NCBI GenBank assembly: GCA_958496175.1
Contig: OY292275.1
Coordinates: forward strand, 18,848,001 to 18,912,000
Direction: 5' to 3'
Source: Sisyra terminalis
Lineage: Eukaryota; Arthropoda; Insecta; Neuroptera; Sisyridae
Length of the DNA stretch: 64,000 nucleotides
A program made the position numbers and the translations under genes. Position 1 is the stretch's first letter; each line of letters opens with the position of its first letter. Under the pieces are notes generated by a model, which saw nothing but the letters and a program-made list of their open reading frames with translations, had not been told where the DNA came from and did not search any database. This document shows, piece by piece, positions 26,343-38,573 of this stretch.

Positions 26343-26645
26343 TTATACGGGAATGAAACGTAGACGATAACGAAAAACGCCGAATATATTTCTTAGGCGA
26401 ATAAAAGGATGCATTAAACGAGGTTAAATAAGGAAGAGAGATATAGGAACTGAGCTTAATATATTTAAAATAAACGAAAAAAATAGATGGAAATAACACG
26501 TAGAAAAAATTGACGCATAAAAGCTGCCTTAGAACAATACTCTACAAATGTAACGGAAAAAGAGGTGTTTTCATACCAAAAAAAAGATAGGAACATTAAT
26601 AGTAAAGTACCTAAAACGTAAAGTGATGAAGTAGAAGAAGAAAAG
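26343..26645 (+). pseudogene. LINE relic: RT C-terminal region and GAA-rich 3' tail
   Basis: Shifting frames give the usual C-terminal landmarks of insect LINE polyproteins. LYGNET-stop-TITKNAE (26343 on) stands for the usual LYG.ETW stretch. After a frameshift comes FLRRIKGCIKRG-stop-IRKRDIGTELNIFKINEKN (26389 on), then HVEKIDA-stop-KLP and a degraded KRG.RPKKRW-like end. Several stops and at least one frameshift are visible. The coding remnant is followed within about 80 bp by GTAGAAGAAGAAAAG, a GAA-rich tail marking the 3' end of this kind of element. The catalytic RT part is absent. The clade is uncertain (RTE- or R4-like suspected). Confidence 0.7.
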
Positions 26646-27574
26646 TAATAGTTAATGTTGTGAACTTCGGACTTTTAAAAATCCAATCTAGGAAAATATA
26701 AGGAGATAAAATAACCACTGTCACAGACACCAATATTATAAGTCATAATATTTTATGAGTACTAGAATATGTTAAAATGCATCTGGAGCTTTTAGAAGCT
26801 TCCAAAATATGGCCAAATTTGTATAAATCGTGGTTGACAGTTAACATTAATTATATCATAGTAAAACAGTGACAAGTTACAACACAGTTCGAAAGCAATT
26901 GACAAAGAAATATTAATCGATCTCGTCAACCGTCGCTGTAATTTTCGATTTGTAAAACAAATAAATAAGTGAGTAGTATGAAATAAATAAAAGTTAGAAA
27001 TAAAAAAAAAACAATTGTACATCAATTTCCAGGCCTATAAACAGGTGTTTTTGTAATACCTCTCTCGGTGTATACTTTGTATGTACATTATACATGCTTA
27101 TGTATCCTATACAAATAAGTAAAGAAGAACTAAAGCACAAATGCATTATGCCCGTCAATATTAATAATTTAAAACACATCATACAAATAAAAGGTATAAA
27201 TAGTCAATCAAATTATTAGTTGTGGGAATAAATAAGCATCTATTGGTTTGTCTTGAGAATATAATTGGAGACATTATACATTACAATTTTTAAAAGTAAA
27301 ACAGCATTTTAGCACTCTCGACGGTAAATTAAAAAAAATATCATTAAAATTAACCAATTTTTTCCTTAAAACAAACACAAAATCAATAATAGTCTAAAAA
27401 TTAAAAATGGTATACGTTTAGGTAGTAATTAGTCTATAAAAATGATAACTCCCCTATTTTTTATGGTTTGCTGAGATTATCCTCTGCGTATTCCATTTAC
27501 CATTTAACTGTTCCTCGATTGAAAACTTAAAAATCTGGTTCAATATAAAACATTCATGTTTTTACATTTGTCTG
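26646..27574. other. AT-rich DNA, no gene seen
   Basis: ORFs of 77 and 62 codons on the minus strand (26792-27025, 26994-27182) overlap each other, are Phe/Ile/Cys-rich and show no domain. Confidence 0.5.
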
Positions 27575-27715
27575 GAAACGGTAGGTGCTGGGTTCGATCC
27601 TTGTATCGAACAAATTTTCTATATTTCTCGATTATGGAATTTTGTTAACCCTAGTTGCTAGAGTCGCTAAAATACTTGAGTAGCTATAAAACGACGGTAA
27701 ATAAAAATTTAAAAA
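27575..27715 (+). repeat. tRNA-derived SINE, copy 4 (5'-truncated)
   Basis: A near-perfect B box (GGTTCGATCC at 27591-27600) begins the recognisable part. The family body follows: TGTATCGAACAAATTTTC, then CCTAGTTGCTAGAGTCGCTA at about 27650-27669, then ACGACGGTAAATAAAAA. No A box is apparent upstream, so the head is cut or decayed. Confidence 0.65.
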
Positions 27716-30639
27716 TTTTTATCTTTTATTTGGAATTTTATCAATGTTCTTTTTGGTTGATAAACTTAAAATAAAAAAAAAGTCCACTTTAAAAATTAAG
27801 GGTTTTTTGCTTTAAAAAAAAAGTTCTATTCTATAACTATATCCCAACTGTTTTTAGTACGTCTTTATTATAAACACAAACAGCAAATCGAAAAATATTT
27901 TTGAAGGTAAAGTAAATAGATGGAGAGAAAAATAAAAACCAAATTGAAGAAAAACGTAGACAGAATGGTCTGATTTAGAAAGCTTTGTTGTCTGTTGATT
28001 AAAATCATAAGATGGTCGTCTCAATCGCTTTTTATAATAAACTCTATTCTATTGACGAAACACAAAGCAAACAAACAAAATCATTTTGTTTTTCTTGTAA
28101 AAGTAAGCCTTTTATCTGTGTTAAAAGTGAAATTTTTAAAATCAAAAAGTTATAACTTATTTCTTGACTTTTAATGTAAATCTTGATGTTAATGTTATAT
28201 ATAGTTAACAGCGTTTTATTTACACTTTTACGTTGATATTGACATATCAAAAGGTTAATAAAACATTATAAAAAGCTTTTTAAATAAATACAAAAGCTCA
28301 TATATTTAACTAACAGAATAAAGTGTTTTACTTTTTAATATAATTCTTTTTTTTGTTTTATGACACAAAATAAAAATAATTTTTACTCATAATGCAATAA
28401 GAAACAAAAGAAAAAAGGAAACGAAATATTTCAAAATTTATTTCATTTGAACCAACTTTCTTAAGCCCTTGATTTATTTATTTATTAAATTTATATTTAA
28501 ATTATAAAAGAGATATTAATATATATTCACAGAACAGATCTTGAGCAATAGTTTTTTCTTGTACATTTTACTTTGATAAGTGATATGATTAATTACTTTA
28601 CTCAAAGTTTGTTTAATTGATTAAGAAAGATTTTTAACAATAAGTAATATAAAATTGCAAAACTGAGGATGATTAATGTAGATATAATTTATTAAGGAAT
28701 TTAAACTTTATGAAGTATTTAAACAATGCTTAAAAATTAACGAGAAAAAATAGGGATCAAAAGAAAAATACAACTATTTTTTAACATTTTTTCTTTCTTT
28801 CTTTTTACATAGAAAAACTTTTCTTAAGATTCATTTTCCTTTTCTCACATATCGAAATGTGACAGAAGTTTTTTTCTCATATTTTTAATGCTGTTATAGA
28901 ATCAGGATATCTCTCTGCGAATTATACTACCTTAGAATCATGTAAGAGTATCATTGGTAGAAGACCAAATGATTCAACTCATATTGCGTTACTATGGTTG
29001 ACTACGGTGAGTATAAAGTACGACATATAACGTTTTCGTGCCAAACTTAAAATAGAAGGTTCTTGCGATATAGTCTTGTGAACTTGAGATTTGATATGAA
29101 GAAATGTGTATGTTTTGTGATTTGACCTCTGAGCTCCCGTGGAACGCCAGCTATTTGGTAATATCGATGCTTTACGGCCGTGCTCAGTCAAACGTAGGTA
29201 CAAAATGCAACAAAAAGATTATAAACCGAGTAAAGGAAAGTTCTAAATCGAGATTTTTCTTGATTCACTTGGAGTATATTGATAAAGAGAAAGCGCTGGA
29301 AGTTCTGAGCCCACATATATTAGGGATGGACAAAACAGTGGAATGGTTAACATCGAACAAAAGCATGTGACACAAGTAGTACTAAACACAAATCCAAAGA
29401 ACTTGACAAAATAAATAGTTAAAAACTTATGTAGGACATAGTTTATTCCCTACTTTGTAACATTATCACATATAACTTCGCGGCATACTCATAGTGGGTA
29501 TGGTACCTATAATTTTCTAAAATTATCATTGGTGTCAGGGTCGTTTAGGGCTACGGCCTTACATTGAAAAAAACTGGACTTGAAATTGTACTTCCAGTAC
29601 AGCGGAAGGATATAAGTTCTCATGATCGAACAAAACTTCAAAAATTGCGAAGAAAATAAATTTGGGAATAAGACTTTCCTACAAAGGATAGTTACAAATT
29701 GGATTTAAACGGTCAAAATATATTTTTATTTCCTTGTTCTGTGTTATCACATTATATTTAAAAATACTAGGGTTTGAATTTTTAAGGATAAGTGATTTGT
29801 TTTTTTTTGTACCATACTTGAACATAGGTTACAATTCAGCTAAATGTTTAAATAATTTTCTCAGATCTTTTTTTTTAATTATTTTTTTTTCAATTATTAA
29901 ATCAAGTACAACTTTATCCATAGATCAAAACTATAAAAGCGTAAAAAGTCCAATTAGTGTTTGTTACGTTTAAAAACAATGGAAAATTTAAATATCGCAT
30001 CACAATGTAAAAAAATAGTAACCAAATTACCAATTTTGTCTATTATTAAAAACTAAAATTTTCCACTAATGCGTTGACTCTACAATAGAAAATATTTAAA
30101 AAATTTACAAAATAACTCTCGAGTTGGTTAAAAATGTTGCACTATATTTTAACTCAGTGCGCTATTTGAAATTGAATTTTTCACAATGGAGATGTATTTT
30201 TTATATTTGTAATTAAGTGCTCGCAATTAAACTTGAACGTTACTTTTTAAATTATTAAAGTTTTTCGCTACCATTACTATTTTAACTAAAAGCGTGAAGA
30301 GCGTTTGTATTTATATGTATACATGTATAGCAATACACCCGTACAAGGATATGGTTATAAAGTATGAACTTAAACTTTTCGCAAGATATTACATTTTTTA
30401 AACTATTCTTTTTAAATTTAGTCCAAGTATACTAAAATACACAATTTTTTTTCAAAAAATTTAAAAAAAGAACAAAACATGATTCATTCTACACATTTTA
30501 ATTTATTAATCAAAACTAAATTAATATTTTTAATTACAAGACCACAAATTTTCAAGACACAAGAGCAATAGAACAATGATAAATTGACTCCAGAAAGATA
30601 TTGAAGTCATTTTTGGAAGAATAATTGATACTTAAAGCG
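27716..30639. other. No confirmed gene; unassigned ORF at 29.1 kb inside
   Basis: AT-rich apart from about 29.0-29.6 kb, which is noticeably GC-richer. Minus-strand ORFs at 28044-28250 and 28979-29203 are not recognisable. Confidence 0.45.
29104..29370 (+). other. Unassigned 88-codon ORF
   Basis: The translation has a balanced composition (for example YIDKEKALEVLSPHILG near the end) unlike the low-complexity chance ORFs nearby, and the DNA is GC-richer than its flanks. I recognise no domain. It overlaps a minus-strand ORF, so coding status is undecided. It may be a fragment of an old transposon ORF or an isolated exon. Confidence 0.2.
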
Positions 30640-30850
30640 TTCGTTTGTCCTCCAAGTTTCAGCTCTTTAGCAATATTTTTTCAGTTATTTGCCATTCGCT
30701 TGGAACTATTAAAGTTTTTAGTGACTCTAGAGTTAATAAAAGTCCGTAATCGCGAAATATTGAAAATTTACTCGATACAAGAATCAAACCCAAAACCTCC
30801 CAGTTTTGGAACGGTTACCTGGATCACTCGATCACCAGTACGCTATCTAT
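30640..30850 (-). repeat. tRNA-derived SINE, copy 2
   Basis: On the minus strand an A-box region (TGATCGAGTGATCC) is followed by a B box (GGGTTTGATTC) and then the body, with ACTCTAGAGTCACTAAAAA at about 30738-30720. Alignment with copy 1 continues past this landmark into a shared TAAAGAG...GAAACTTGGAGG block, which defines the 3' part of the family. The copy lies about 450 bp from copy 3 in the same orientation. Confidence 0.72.
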
Positions 30851-31204
30851 TTTAAATTGTGATTAAACTGAAAAAGACGAAAAACTAAAAAAAAAAATCA
30901 GGGCTTAATCGAATGGAATGAAATATGAAATTTAAAATTGGTAAATATTTCATTATTTTCTTCAAAACTATAACAATACCGTTTATAAATAGCCTAATAC
31001 ATTTATATTTAAATTTACAGATTAAAAGAAAACTGTTTAATCTCAAATCTAACTATCTAATTTATCTTATTAATATCATTATCATCTATATATTGATTAA
31101 ATAAAATACAATTTGTATTTTTTTAACTAAGCAATAACTATGAAAATGTTAAAATAGTAATAATTATCAATACTTCTTCGTTATATTTTACTTTTCTTCT
31201 ATTT

Positions 31205-31355
31205 TAAGTTGATATTTACCGTCGATTTTTAACTTCCAATATCTCCAGCGATTCTAGGAAAAAAAACTGAAAATCAAGAAATATTTAAAATTTGCTCGAT
31301 ATGAGATTCGAGATGCTTCCCTATTTAACCACTCGACCACCAATAGGCTATTTTA
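31205..31355 (-). repeat. tRNA-derived SINE, copy 3 (internally deleted)
   Basis: The minus strand begins with GCCTATTGGTGGTCGAGTGG, a good A box whose flank matches copy 1. It then shows a shortened head, a degraded B box (CATCTCGAATCTC) and the GCTCGAT...AAATATTTCTTGATTTTCAG part of the body. Most of the segment between A and B boxes is missing. Confidence 0.65.
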
Positions 31356-33229
31356 TTACTTTTGTATTCAGATAACAACATCAAATCTAATATTAAAAAA
31401 TATGCTACTAAAATTCGATAGAAGTAAAAATTGAGACAACTATGTAAACTTTTATTTAACATAGTTAAGCCTCTACATACAACTATAATGTATCGAAACT
31501 CCATACAAATCGGTTTAGTTATTTTGAAAAAAAAATATTTTCTTCTTTTTCATTTTTTATTCTTACTTAATCACAGTTTAAAAATATTGAGAACTGAAAC
31601 GCTTTTGATATCAATATACAATCAAAAAATGATCCCAATAATTTTCTGAGGATTGATTCAACATTTTTATTATCCTAAGGCCTTTTTATTTACGTTGTTT
31701 GAACGAAAATAACATTTTCACAGTCAGTTGAACAAAATAAATTATTCTCCTTTTAAACGTATTGTAAACTCGAGTAGATTAAGTTAAAGCTTTTCCTACT
31801 ATTAGAGATATATATTTAAGCTATGTCACAATACCATATACTGTAAGTCCTAAGAGATTAACATTATAAAAGAAAAGAGAATTGATAAATGTACAATTAG
31901 AACGTTCTAATTAACAATTTAAAACTTAAAGTTATGCAAACAAGGAAAAAATATTTTGAAATTTTAATTTTTAATTTTTAATTGTTTATTTTTTATGCAT
32001 GCGCCAACTTAAATTGAAGTTAGGGTAGTATTGCAGGAAGAAAAATCAAAGACCCGGGTTGTAGCACTTTTGTTTATCTTTGCAACTCGGAAAAAGATTT
32101 TTGTTTTTTTTTTTTTTGTTGGCAAACAAGAAGCAAACATTAAATTAAATTGTTTCTTTTGCAAACGAAAACGAAAAAGAAGAAAAACTATGAAAATAAA
32201 TTAGATGCATTTTTTATGCAAATGAAAAACAAAGTGTGTGAGTTACTTTTCGAGTGCTATACTAGAAATAATAATTTGTTAGTTTTTATCTGTAAAAAGA
32301 TTAGTTTATTTATGCAAGTAGAATAAAAATGCAATAGTTTCATTATCGTATCAACGATTACGTTTATTTCAGAAAACGTATAATAGTAAAAGAAAAGTTA
32401 GTAGTGGCAATGGAAGAGAATAGAGCAGCAAAAGAGAGGCGTTTCCGATGAACGGGTTTATCGTTCTAGCGATGCGAACTTTAATAAAAGAGCAAATGTG
32501 CATGAATACATGGTAATGAGCGCGGCAGTCGACCCATTTGTAAGCTTTGTCAGGCTCCCTCAATCTCAACATCCAAACCATGCCAGTTGCCTACATAGTC
32601 CGGCAGCATTTATCCCGACATTAATCAATGCACGGTCTACCACGATAAATTATAAGCTAATATCCGTTTGTTTCAACTAGTTCTTATGATATTTTGTCAT
32701 CCGTGCGAGTTATTAATAAGGAGATAAAACAAAGTTAACTGCTCATATTAGTTCATGTCACTTTTCAAATGCTTCATTATTTTCCAAATGAGTCAAATAA
32801 TAAATCCTTTTACATTTAAATATTTGTCATCTTTACAACTCCTGGTAATTATTCATTACAAGTGCTTTAAATTAAGAGATCTAATTAAAAAGAACAATTA
32901 ACATGCAATTAAGAACATTATTTTCTTCAAAGAGTCATAAACGGTGAAAACGTAAACATTTTATTACTGAAATAGAGAAGACAATAGCTTTGAAAATTAA
33001 TAAAAATCACACATTTAGTTCCCACAAAGTGCCAGTTTGGCTAAATTAATGAAACACTCCTTGTTAGAAATTGAATTGAGTCGTAATATCCGCTTTTAAA
33101 CAGATAACCCCTTAACTGATGGCGTTTCGGTCATTTAAACCGGTAAAGCTTGATCTAAAACTAAGGAAAATCATTTCTGAAATTATACTTTTTAGCGAAA
33201 TTATGAAAAAATGGTCAGATTGAATTTTT
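31356..33229. other. No gene seen; GC-richer block inside
   Basis: Mostly AT-rich, with several T or A homopolymers, for example near 32105. The block at 32.37-32.68 kb is listed separately. Confidence 0.5.
32365..32680. other. GC-richer block, candidate conserved non-coding element or exon
   Basis: The block starts just after TTTATTTCAG, which looks like a splice acceptor, and is clearly GC-richer than its surroundings. Two ORFs on opposite strands overlap it (32369-32581 minus, 32498-32680 plus). Neither shows a recognisable domain. It contains homeodomain-like cores (TAATGAG, ATTAATCAATG). I cannot decide between an exon and a regulatory element. Confidence 0.25.
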
Positions 33230-33839
33230 GGTATAAGCTTGGATCAGGAACGTCGAAATTTGAGAACTGTTTTTGAATGGTTTCAATATTATCCCTGTAC
33301 GTATTGTTCACTCGAATGCAATTTGTACGTAAATTTTGACATGTCAGAAATGAAGTAGCGACTGTTATTTTCAAATATGTATTTATTTTGTATTATATAA
33401 AATCTGAAAAATTAAATTTTCTAAATAAAGTTTATTTTGGCTCAAGTCCATTTCAGCACACTCACAATCTGGCAACGTTGCATTTTCGACTTTGTTTTAA
33501 TTTAATTCGCGATTAAATCGGCCCAAAATAAAAATTTACCCACAAAAGAGAGAATCGTACCATATTAGAATTGAATTAACAAAAATATCGTGAATTAAAC
33601 TAAAAACAAAATCGAAAATACAACTTTGGTTGATTGTGGGTGTGCTACAATGAACTTGCGATGAAAATTTAATTTTAAATATTATAATATAAATACATAT
33701 TTAAAAACAACTGTCACTTCTTCATTTCTTGCATGTCAAAGTTTACGTATAAATTGCATTCGAGGGAACAATACGTACCCATTGGGAATAGTTCTCTTCA
33801 GTTCTGAAAATCTCGACGTTCCTGATCCAAGCTTATACC
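33230..33839. mobile_element. Palindromic (foldback-like) TIR element, 610 bp, with perfect 8-bp target duplication
   Basis: The two ends are a 27-bp perfect inverted repeat beginning GGTATAAGCTTGGATCAGGA. Imperfect inverted similarity continues inward along most of the element, for example TTCACTCGAATGCAATTTGT against ATAAATTGCATTCGAGGGAA, and CAACGTTGCATTTTCGAC against its counterpart near 33620. The direct repeat GAATTTTT flanks it exactly (33222-33229 and 33840-33847). There is no coding capacity. An 8-bp duplication occurs in hAT, P and Merlin elements. The GG-start terminus is not the usual hAT CAG, so the superfamily is left open. Confidence 0.8.
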
Positions 33840-33879
33840 GAATTTTTAATTAAAGAAGACGCCGTTGCCACAGTAGGAA

Positions 33880-33906
33880 GTTGCTCGCAAACGGTTAGCG
33901 AGCAAC
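33880..33906. repeat. Perfect 9-bp hairpin
   Basis: GTTGCTCGC, a 9-nt loop, then GCGAGCAAC, 41 bp outside the right end of the 610-bp foldback element. It is strikingly GC-rich for this region. No function is known to me. Confidence 0.7.
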
Positions 33907-34324
33907 TTCAGACCGAAATTTGCCGATTTTAGCAAGCGATTTTGTTAGTGATTAATATTGCAGTTGAGTCGATCAAGTCGATTGTTAGCTTATATTTTTC
34001 TCTTCTTCGGTAAGGGAAACCAACTGAAATGATCGACGACAAAGTAACAGTCACCATCAGTTGTTTTTTATTCATAAATCGATCTTAATCGATACCGTCG
34101 TACTTATAATAACATTTTTAATTTTCATAGTGTGAACTATATCCACTTAATACACAAAAGTTTTAATACGTGTAAGGAAGATATTTTTTTCAAAATTTTT
34201 CAATGTAATATTTTAAATAATGTAAGAAAACTTGATTGATGCATAATATTGCAATATATTTTTCTATACTTGAATTAAAAATCAGTTTCAATACATTGAT
34301 ATTAATGAATAATAAAAATATACA

Positions 34325-34405
34325 CTTAATATTCTTCTTCTTCTAGCTTTACAGCCCTTTATGTACTTTGGCCTGCTTAACAACACTTCGCCATGTTCCC
34401 ACCTT
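34325..34405 (-). mobile_element. 3' tail fragment of a LINE
   Basis: On the minus strand this reads as the extreme 3' end of an insect LINE: a GCCAAAGTACATAAAGGGCT block followed by GTAAAGCTAGAAGAAGAAG. The same kind of GAA-rich ending closes the relic at 26.3 kb. No RT remnant is found further upstream on this strand, so only the tail survives. Confidence 0.5.
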
Positions 34406-34749
34406 TTTTTTACTATTACATTAATTTAATTTTTAATATGTCGCTACTTTCACATGTTAGCGGTACCCACAATTAACTATTGAGACAAACCGTATCTGCA
34501 TATAGATGACTGTTAATTCATATGAATAAAAAAGAGTTTATGACTAGAGTCCACTTCTATTTGATAAACGTTTTCGATTTTTTTTTCGAACAAGTGGTCC
34601 ATGCTGTATTGATAAACAGTGAATTCATATATGTATGATACAAATTATGTATTAGTAGCCAATTGTGTACTATACGGTTAAACACTACACAGTTTACACC
34701 GATAGCCAACTACGTATACATACTATTTGTATAAACAGCCAATTTAGCT

Positions 34750-35000
34750 TAAGTTCCTTTTTGCGACATTAATAACTGGCAACATTGCATTTTCTACTTT
34801 GCTTTTGTTTGATTTGCGAGTAAATCAGGATATAATGAAAATTTATTAACAAAATAGTAAATTATGTCAAACGATATTAAAATTGCGAATATAATAAAAA
34901 ACAAAGTAGTTAATGAAACATTGTTCGATTTGATGGTTCTAAAAGACGAATAGCAAAAATTGGCAATTGAATGAAAACGAAATGACAGTAGTTACCAATG
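34750..35000. mobile_element. Diverged relative of the 610-bp foldback element
   Basis: CTGGCAACATTGCATTTTCT at about 34778 matches CTGGCAACGTTGCATTTTCG at about 33470 in the foldback element. Similarity continues through TTTGATTTGCGAGTAAATC and AAAATTTA. An inverse counterpart (AACAAAGTAGTTAATGAAACATTG) lies near 34895-34925, so the palindromic layout is partly kept. The ends are decayed; limits are approximate and no target duplication was found. Confidence 0.5.
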
Positions 35001-38000
35001 ACATTATTCACTTAGTTCAAAATTGAGACCATAATTATTTTATCTGTATTACACTCACATGTATGTGTAACATGCTTTGCTCTTTGGCGCCATTTATACA
35101 TTTGCCTATTATATTAACATTAAAAGCAAAAATTGTGTTTAAATTTGTACTATATTTTACATTTATCACAAACTACTAATAACTGAAGTGCCACTTCAGG
35201 CACTACCGGGTGATGTTATCGCAGTGGATTATTTTTTTTAAATTACGCCAAATTAGTATAACTTCCCACAGACGTACACATACCGTTTTTTATTGTGAAT
35301 TTTCGTACCTTAGGTTATACTAACTAATACCAGCCGCTTCGTAAGTGTATTATAATAATTCGCCAACAATTGTTCCGTTTATTCATGTACGAAATATTAT
35401 TTTTGTGCCTAATTCTATGAGAGCTATTAAATAGCTAGGGCGATAAACAAGTAATTGGTTGATATGAGGAAGATCGTTATCATAAAACGAAGAGTGTATC
35501 AACCACAACAGAGAAACCACGTCTTTCAAAATGAGAATATGTGGAATGAAATTCCAATATCTGGAAAGATGATTACTCTACCAAGTCAACGTGATATTTA
35601 CTTCATATTTATTTTGAATAATATAAATACTTATTACATCATAATCAACTTCACAATTGTTGTAATATAATAAGAGACCTAAGATCCAAGTGCTATAAGT
35701 CTTCTCTTGTATTAGGGATGATTGTAATAATAGGCTATTTAATTTTTGCCGCCGTTACTGACCTCAGAAATTTTATACAATAAATATTGCGAATACAATA
35801 TAACCGAACATATAATACTATATAACTGAAACAAATTTGATGTTGACAAATAGTTCAAAAACATTTTTTTTTATTTAACAATTTTTTTAAAAGTTGAAAC
35901 TAAGTTTCTTTTATTTTTCATGTCGGTATATGCGGTTAAAAAATGGTGGAAAATTATATTCAATAGGCAAAATATTCTTCAAACATATCAATTTCTTTAC
36001 AGTATCCGTAATGTTCACTTACCTATTGATCAAAGTCGGTAGATGATGCGGATGTCGTTCATCATTGCTACATCTTGACGTATATCCGAAGACTATTCAA
36101 TAAACAATCATTACAGTTCTATTATAAAAGAGAAATTGAGCTTTCACGTTAAACTGCGATCGTGTTTTATAAAGCAGTTTTGTTAAATCACAGTACCAAC
36201 ACATACATTTTTCAACAAAAGAAATAGTTTCTGCAAGATCTGAGGTTTGCAAGTTTTGCCGTTATGTAATTTCCCCGGAGATTCTGAATTTCTAATGAAT
36301 GAATTATTCCGGTATGCAATTTGAATATAGGTGCATGTGCATTCCTCTATTCTCACATTGTTAATGCGTTTGGTGCATGATAATAATTACAATTTAATAG
36401 AAAATGAATAACTATCACAACTAAACATATATTTCACTTGCACTTATAAATTGAAAATCTTTAGTTCAAATTTATTTAGTTTTTATTTTTTGTCAAAACA
36501 AACACTGCAGATCTATTTTTACTCTTCTTTGTTTATTTTCTGAGAAATAATTGTATAATTAAAATCTTTGTTTTTCATTTTAAATTTTATTCATAACCCA
36601 CATCTTTATGAAAATAAAATATTATTTTTAATATTTCTTGCTTTTATGTGAATAATAATCTCCCATTTTCTTTAAAGGTCATAAAGACGTTGAAATATTA
36701 TTCTTCATGATCCATCACAGTGTAATTCAAATGAAATTTTTGCTATGATATTTTATTTTTTTTGGTTGAATTTATAAGTGAATATTTTACTTGTATAAAT
36801 TTTACTTGTTCAATGTAGAGCAATATTGTTCTTTGTTGGAATAAACTGATTAAAATGATTGGTATATCAATAACAAACAGTTCAATTTTAATTATTTGTT
36901 TCCTTAACTAAAGGAAATCGAAATTATACTACGCCAGGTTAAACTTATTCATTATTAATATTCTAAATTTAATTTAATCCCGAACATAATCGAAATAGAA
37001 TTGTATACTATAGACTTGTCGGGAAGACAATTATCATTATTTTAAGGAGAATTGTTACCTCAGGCCTTCAATATAGAGGAAAGGAACATGTTTGCGTAAG
37101 CCAACATTGTGATTCATTGTCGACTTCTAAGACAGCTCACGCCCAAAGGAACATTTACGTTTCCCAAGATGGTTTTTGAATCAATGAATAGAAAGTCTTA
37201 TGAACCAATAATCACCAAGTCTGTATAAGATGCCTTTAAATAATTGATTTGGTCTTCTATCACCATCATATTGAGGAATCATTTCTCCGCTTTCAACGCC
37301 AGTTCATGTGTTTTATATTCAACTCATTGTTCAACCAAATTCGTGTCATTTAAAGAATCAAGTTCATTCAAATAAGTAAATCACCTATTGAAATCGCAGT
37401 AAATATTTAAATAATACCTAAAGCCGATCTTAATTTACCATATTTATTGTCATTGAAAAAATGGGGAAAATGCTAAAGGTATATCTACAATTGAGAGAAA
37501 GAGAATAAAAGAAATGATTAGCATACATTAAATGCTTTTATGAAACATTGATGTAATAGCCTATTAAATGAATTTAAATTTTGAAACTGTTCTCTTGAAA
37601 ACTCCAAAAAGTACAGTACACAAAAAATTGCCATACAAAAGATATAAAAGAAAAAATCAAGTTAAAAGAACGGTACACTCTTATTATTAAAGCTTTTCTT
37701 TTACTCGCTTTGTCATAGTGTTTGTAAGGGATAAACTTTTTCGTGAATCTTTTTTTATAATAATACTTTCACAGAAAAGTTGGAATATTCAAGCAGATTC
37801 AGATAATCTTATTGAAAATGACAACACCAGTGCACCCAATCATTATTTTAAAATTATTTTACTTTCTTTTTATTTATCATTCGTTTAAAACGATTTTCAT
37901 AAAAGACGAAGCCAGATCACTATCAAAGTCATCCTAAAGTAGAAAGTTTTATATAAACTATACTAAATACAGTGAAAGTTTAATTCCTTTAAAGTTTAGT

Positions 38001-38129
38001 CCGCAGCATTGATGAAGAAGAACTATCCGATAGGTTGAAAAATCTAGCCAACAATGGTCAAAAGGTCAAAAAAAACAAGTTTGATCAAAGTTCAATTGTT
38101 TGCATTCAATTTTAAGCAGAGTTATAAGA
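35001..38129. other. AT-rich DNA, no gene seen
   Basis: The 71-codon ORF at 35455-35670 has no domain. A GC-richer part around 37.05-37.35 kb has no usable ORF. Nothing else stands out. Confidence 0.5.
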
Positions 38130-38526
38130 AAAAAAAATCTTAGTTACTTTAAAATAACAAACGTAAAGTATCTAAGATAAAATATCTTAGTCCCTTTATT
38201 TTTTGACAAAAAAACTATTATTTTAGATTCTTTTCAAAAGGATCCGTATTTCGTAACTTAAAAAGTATCTTAGATACCGAAACTTAAATAAGATACCAAG
38301 GTACTAAGTGATTTAATACGGAGTTTTATTTTGTTTTATTCCATAAGGTTTAATCTGTACCTATTATATAAATCTACTATCGTTTTTAAAATGTGTTTTG
38401 TTTACAGAGGATTCGACTTACAAACTTTTATTTTTCCTAAATTAATTAAGATAAAAAATTCATTATCAAATTACCTTTCAACTTACGTTACAAAATTACG
38501 AACATACATAATATATAAAGTAGCTA

Positions 38527-38573
<47 letters not shown>

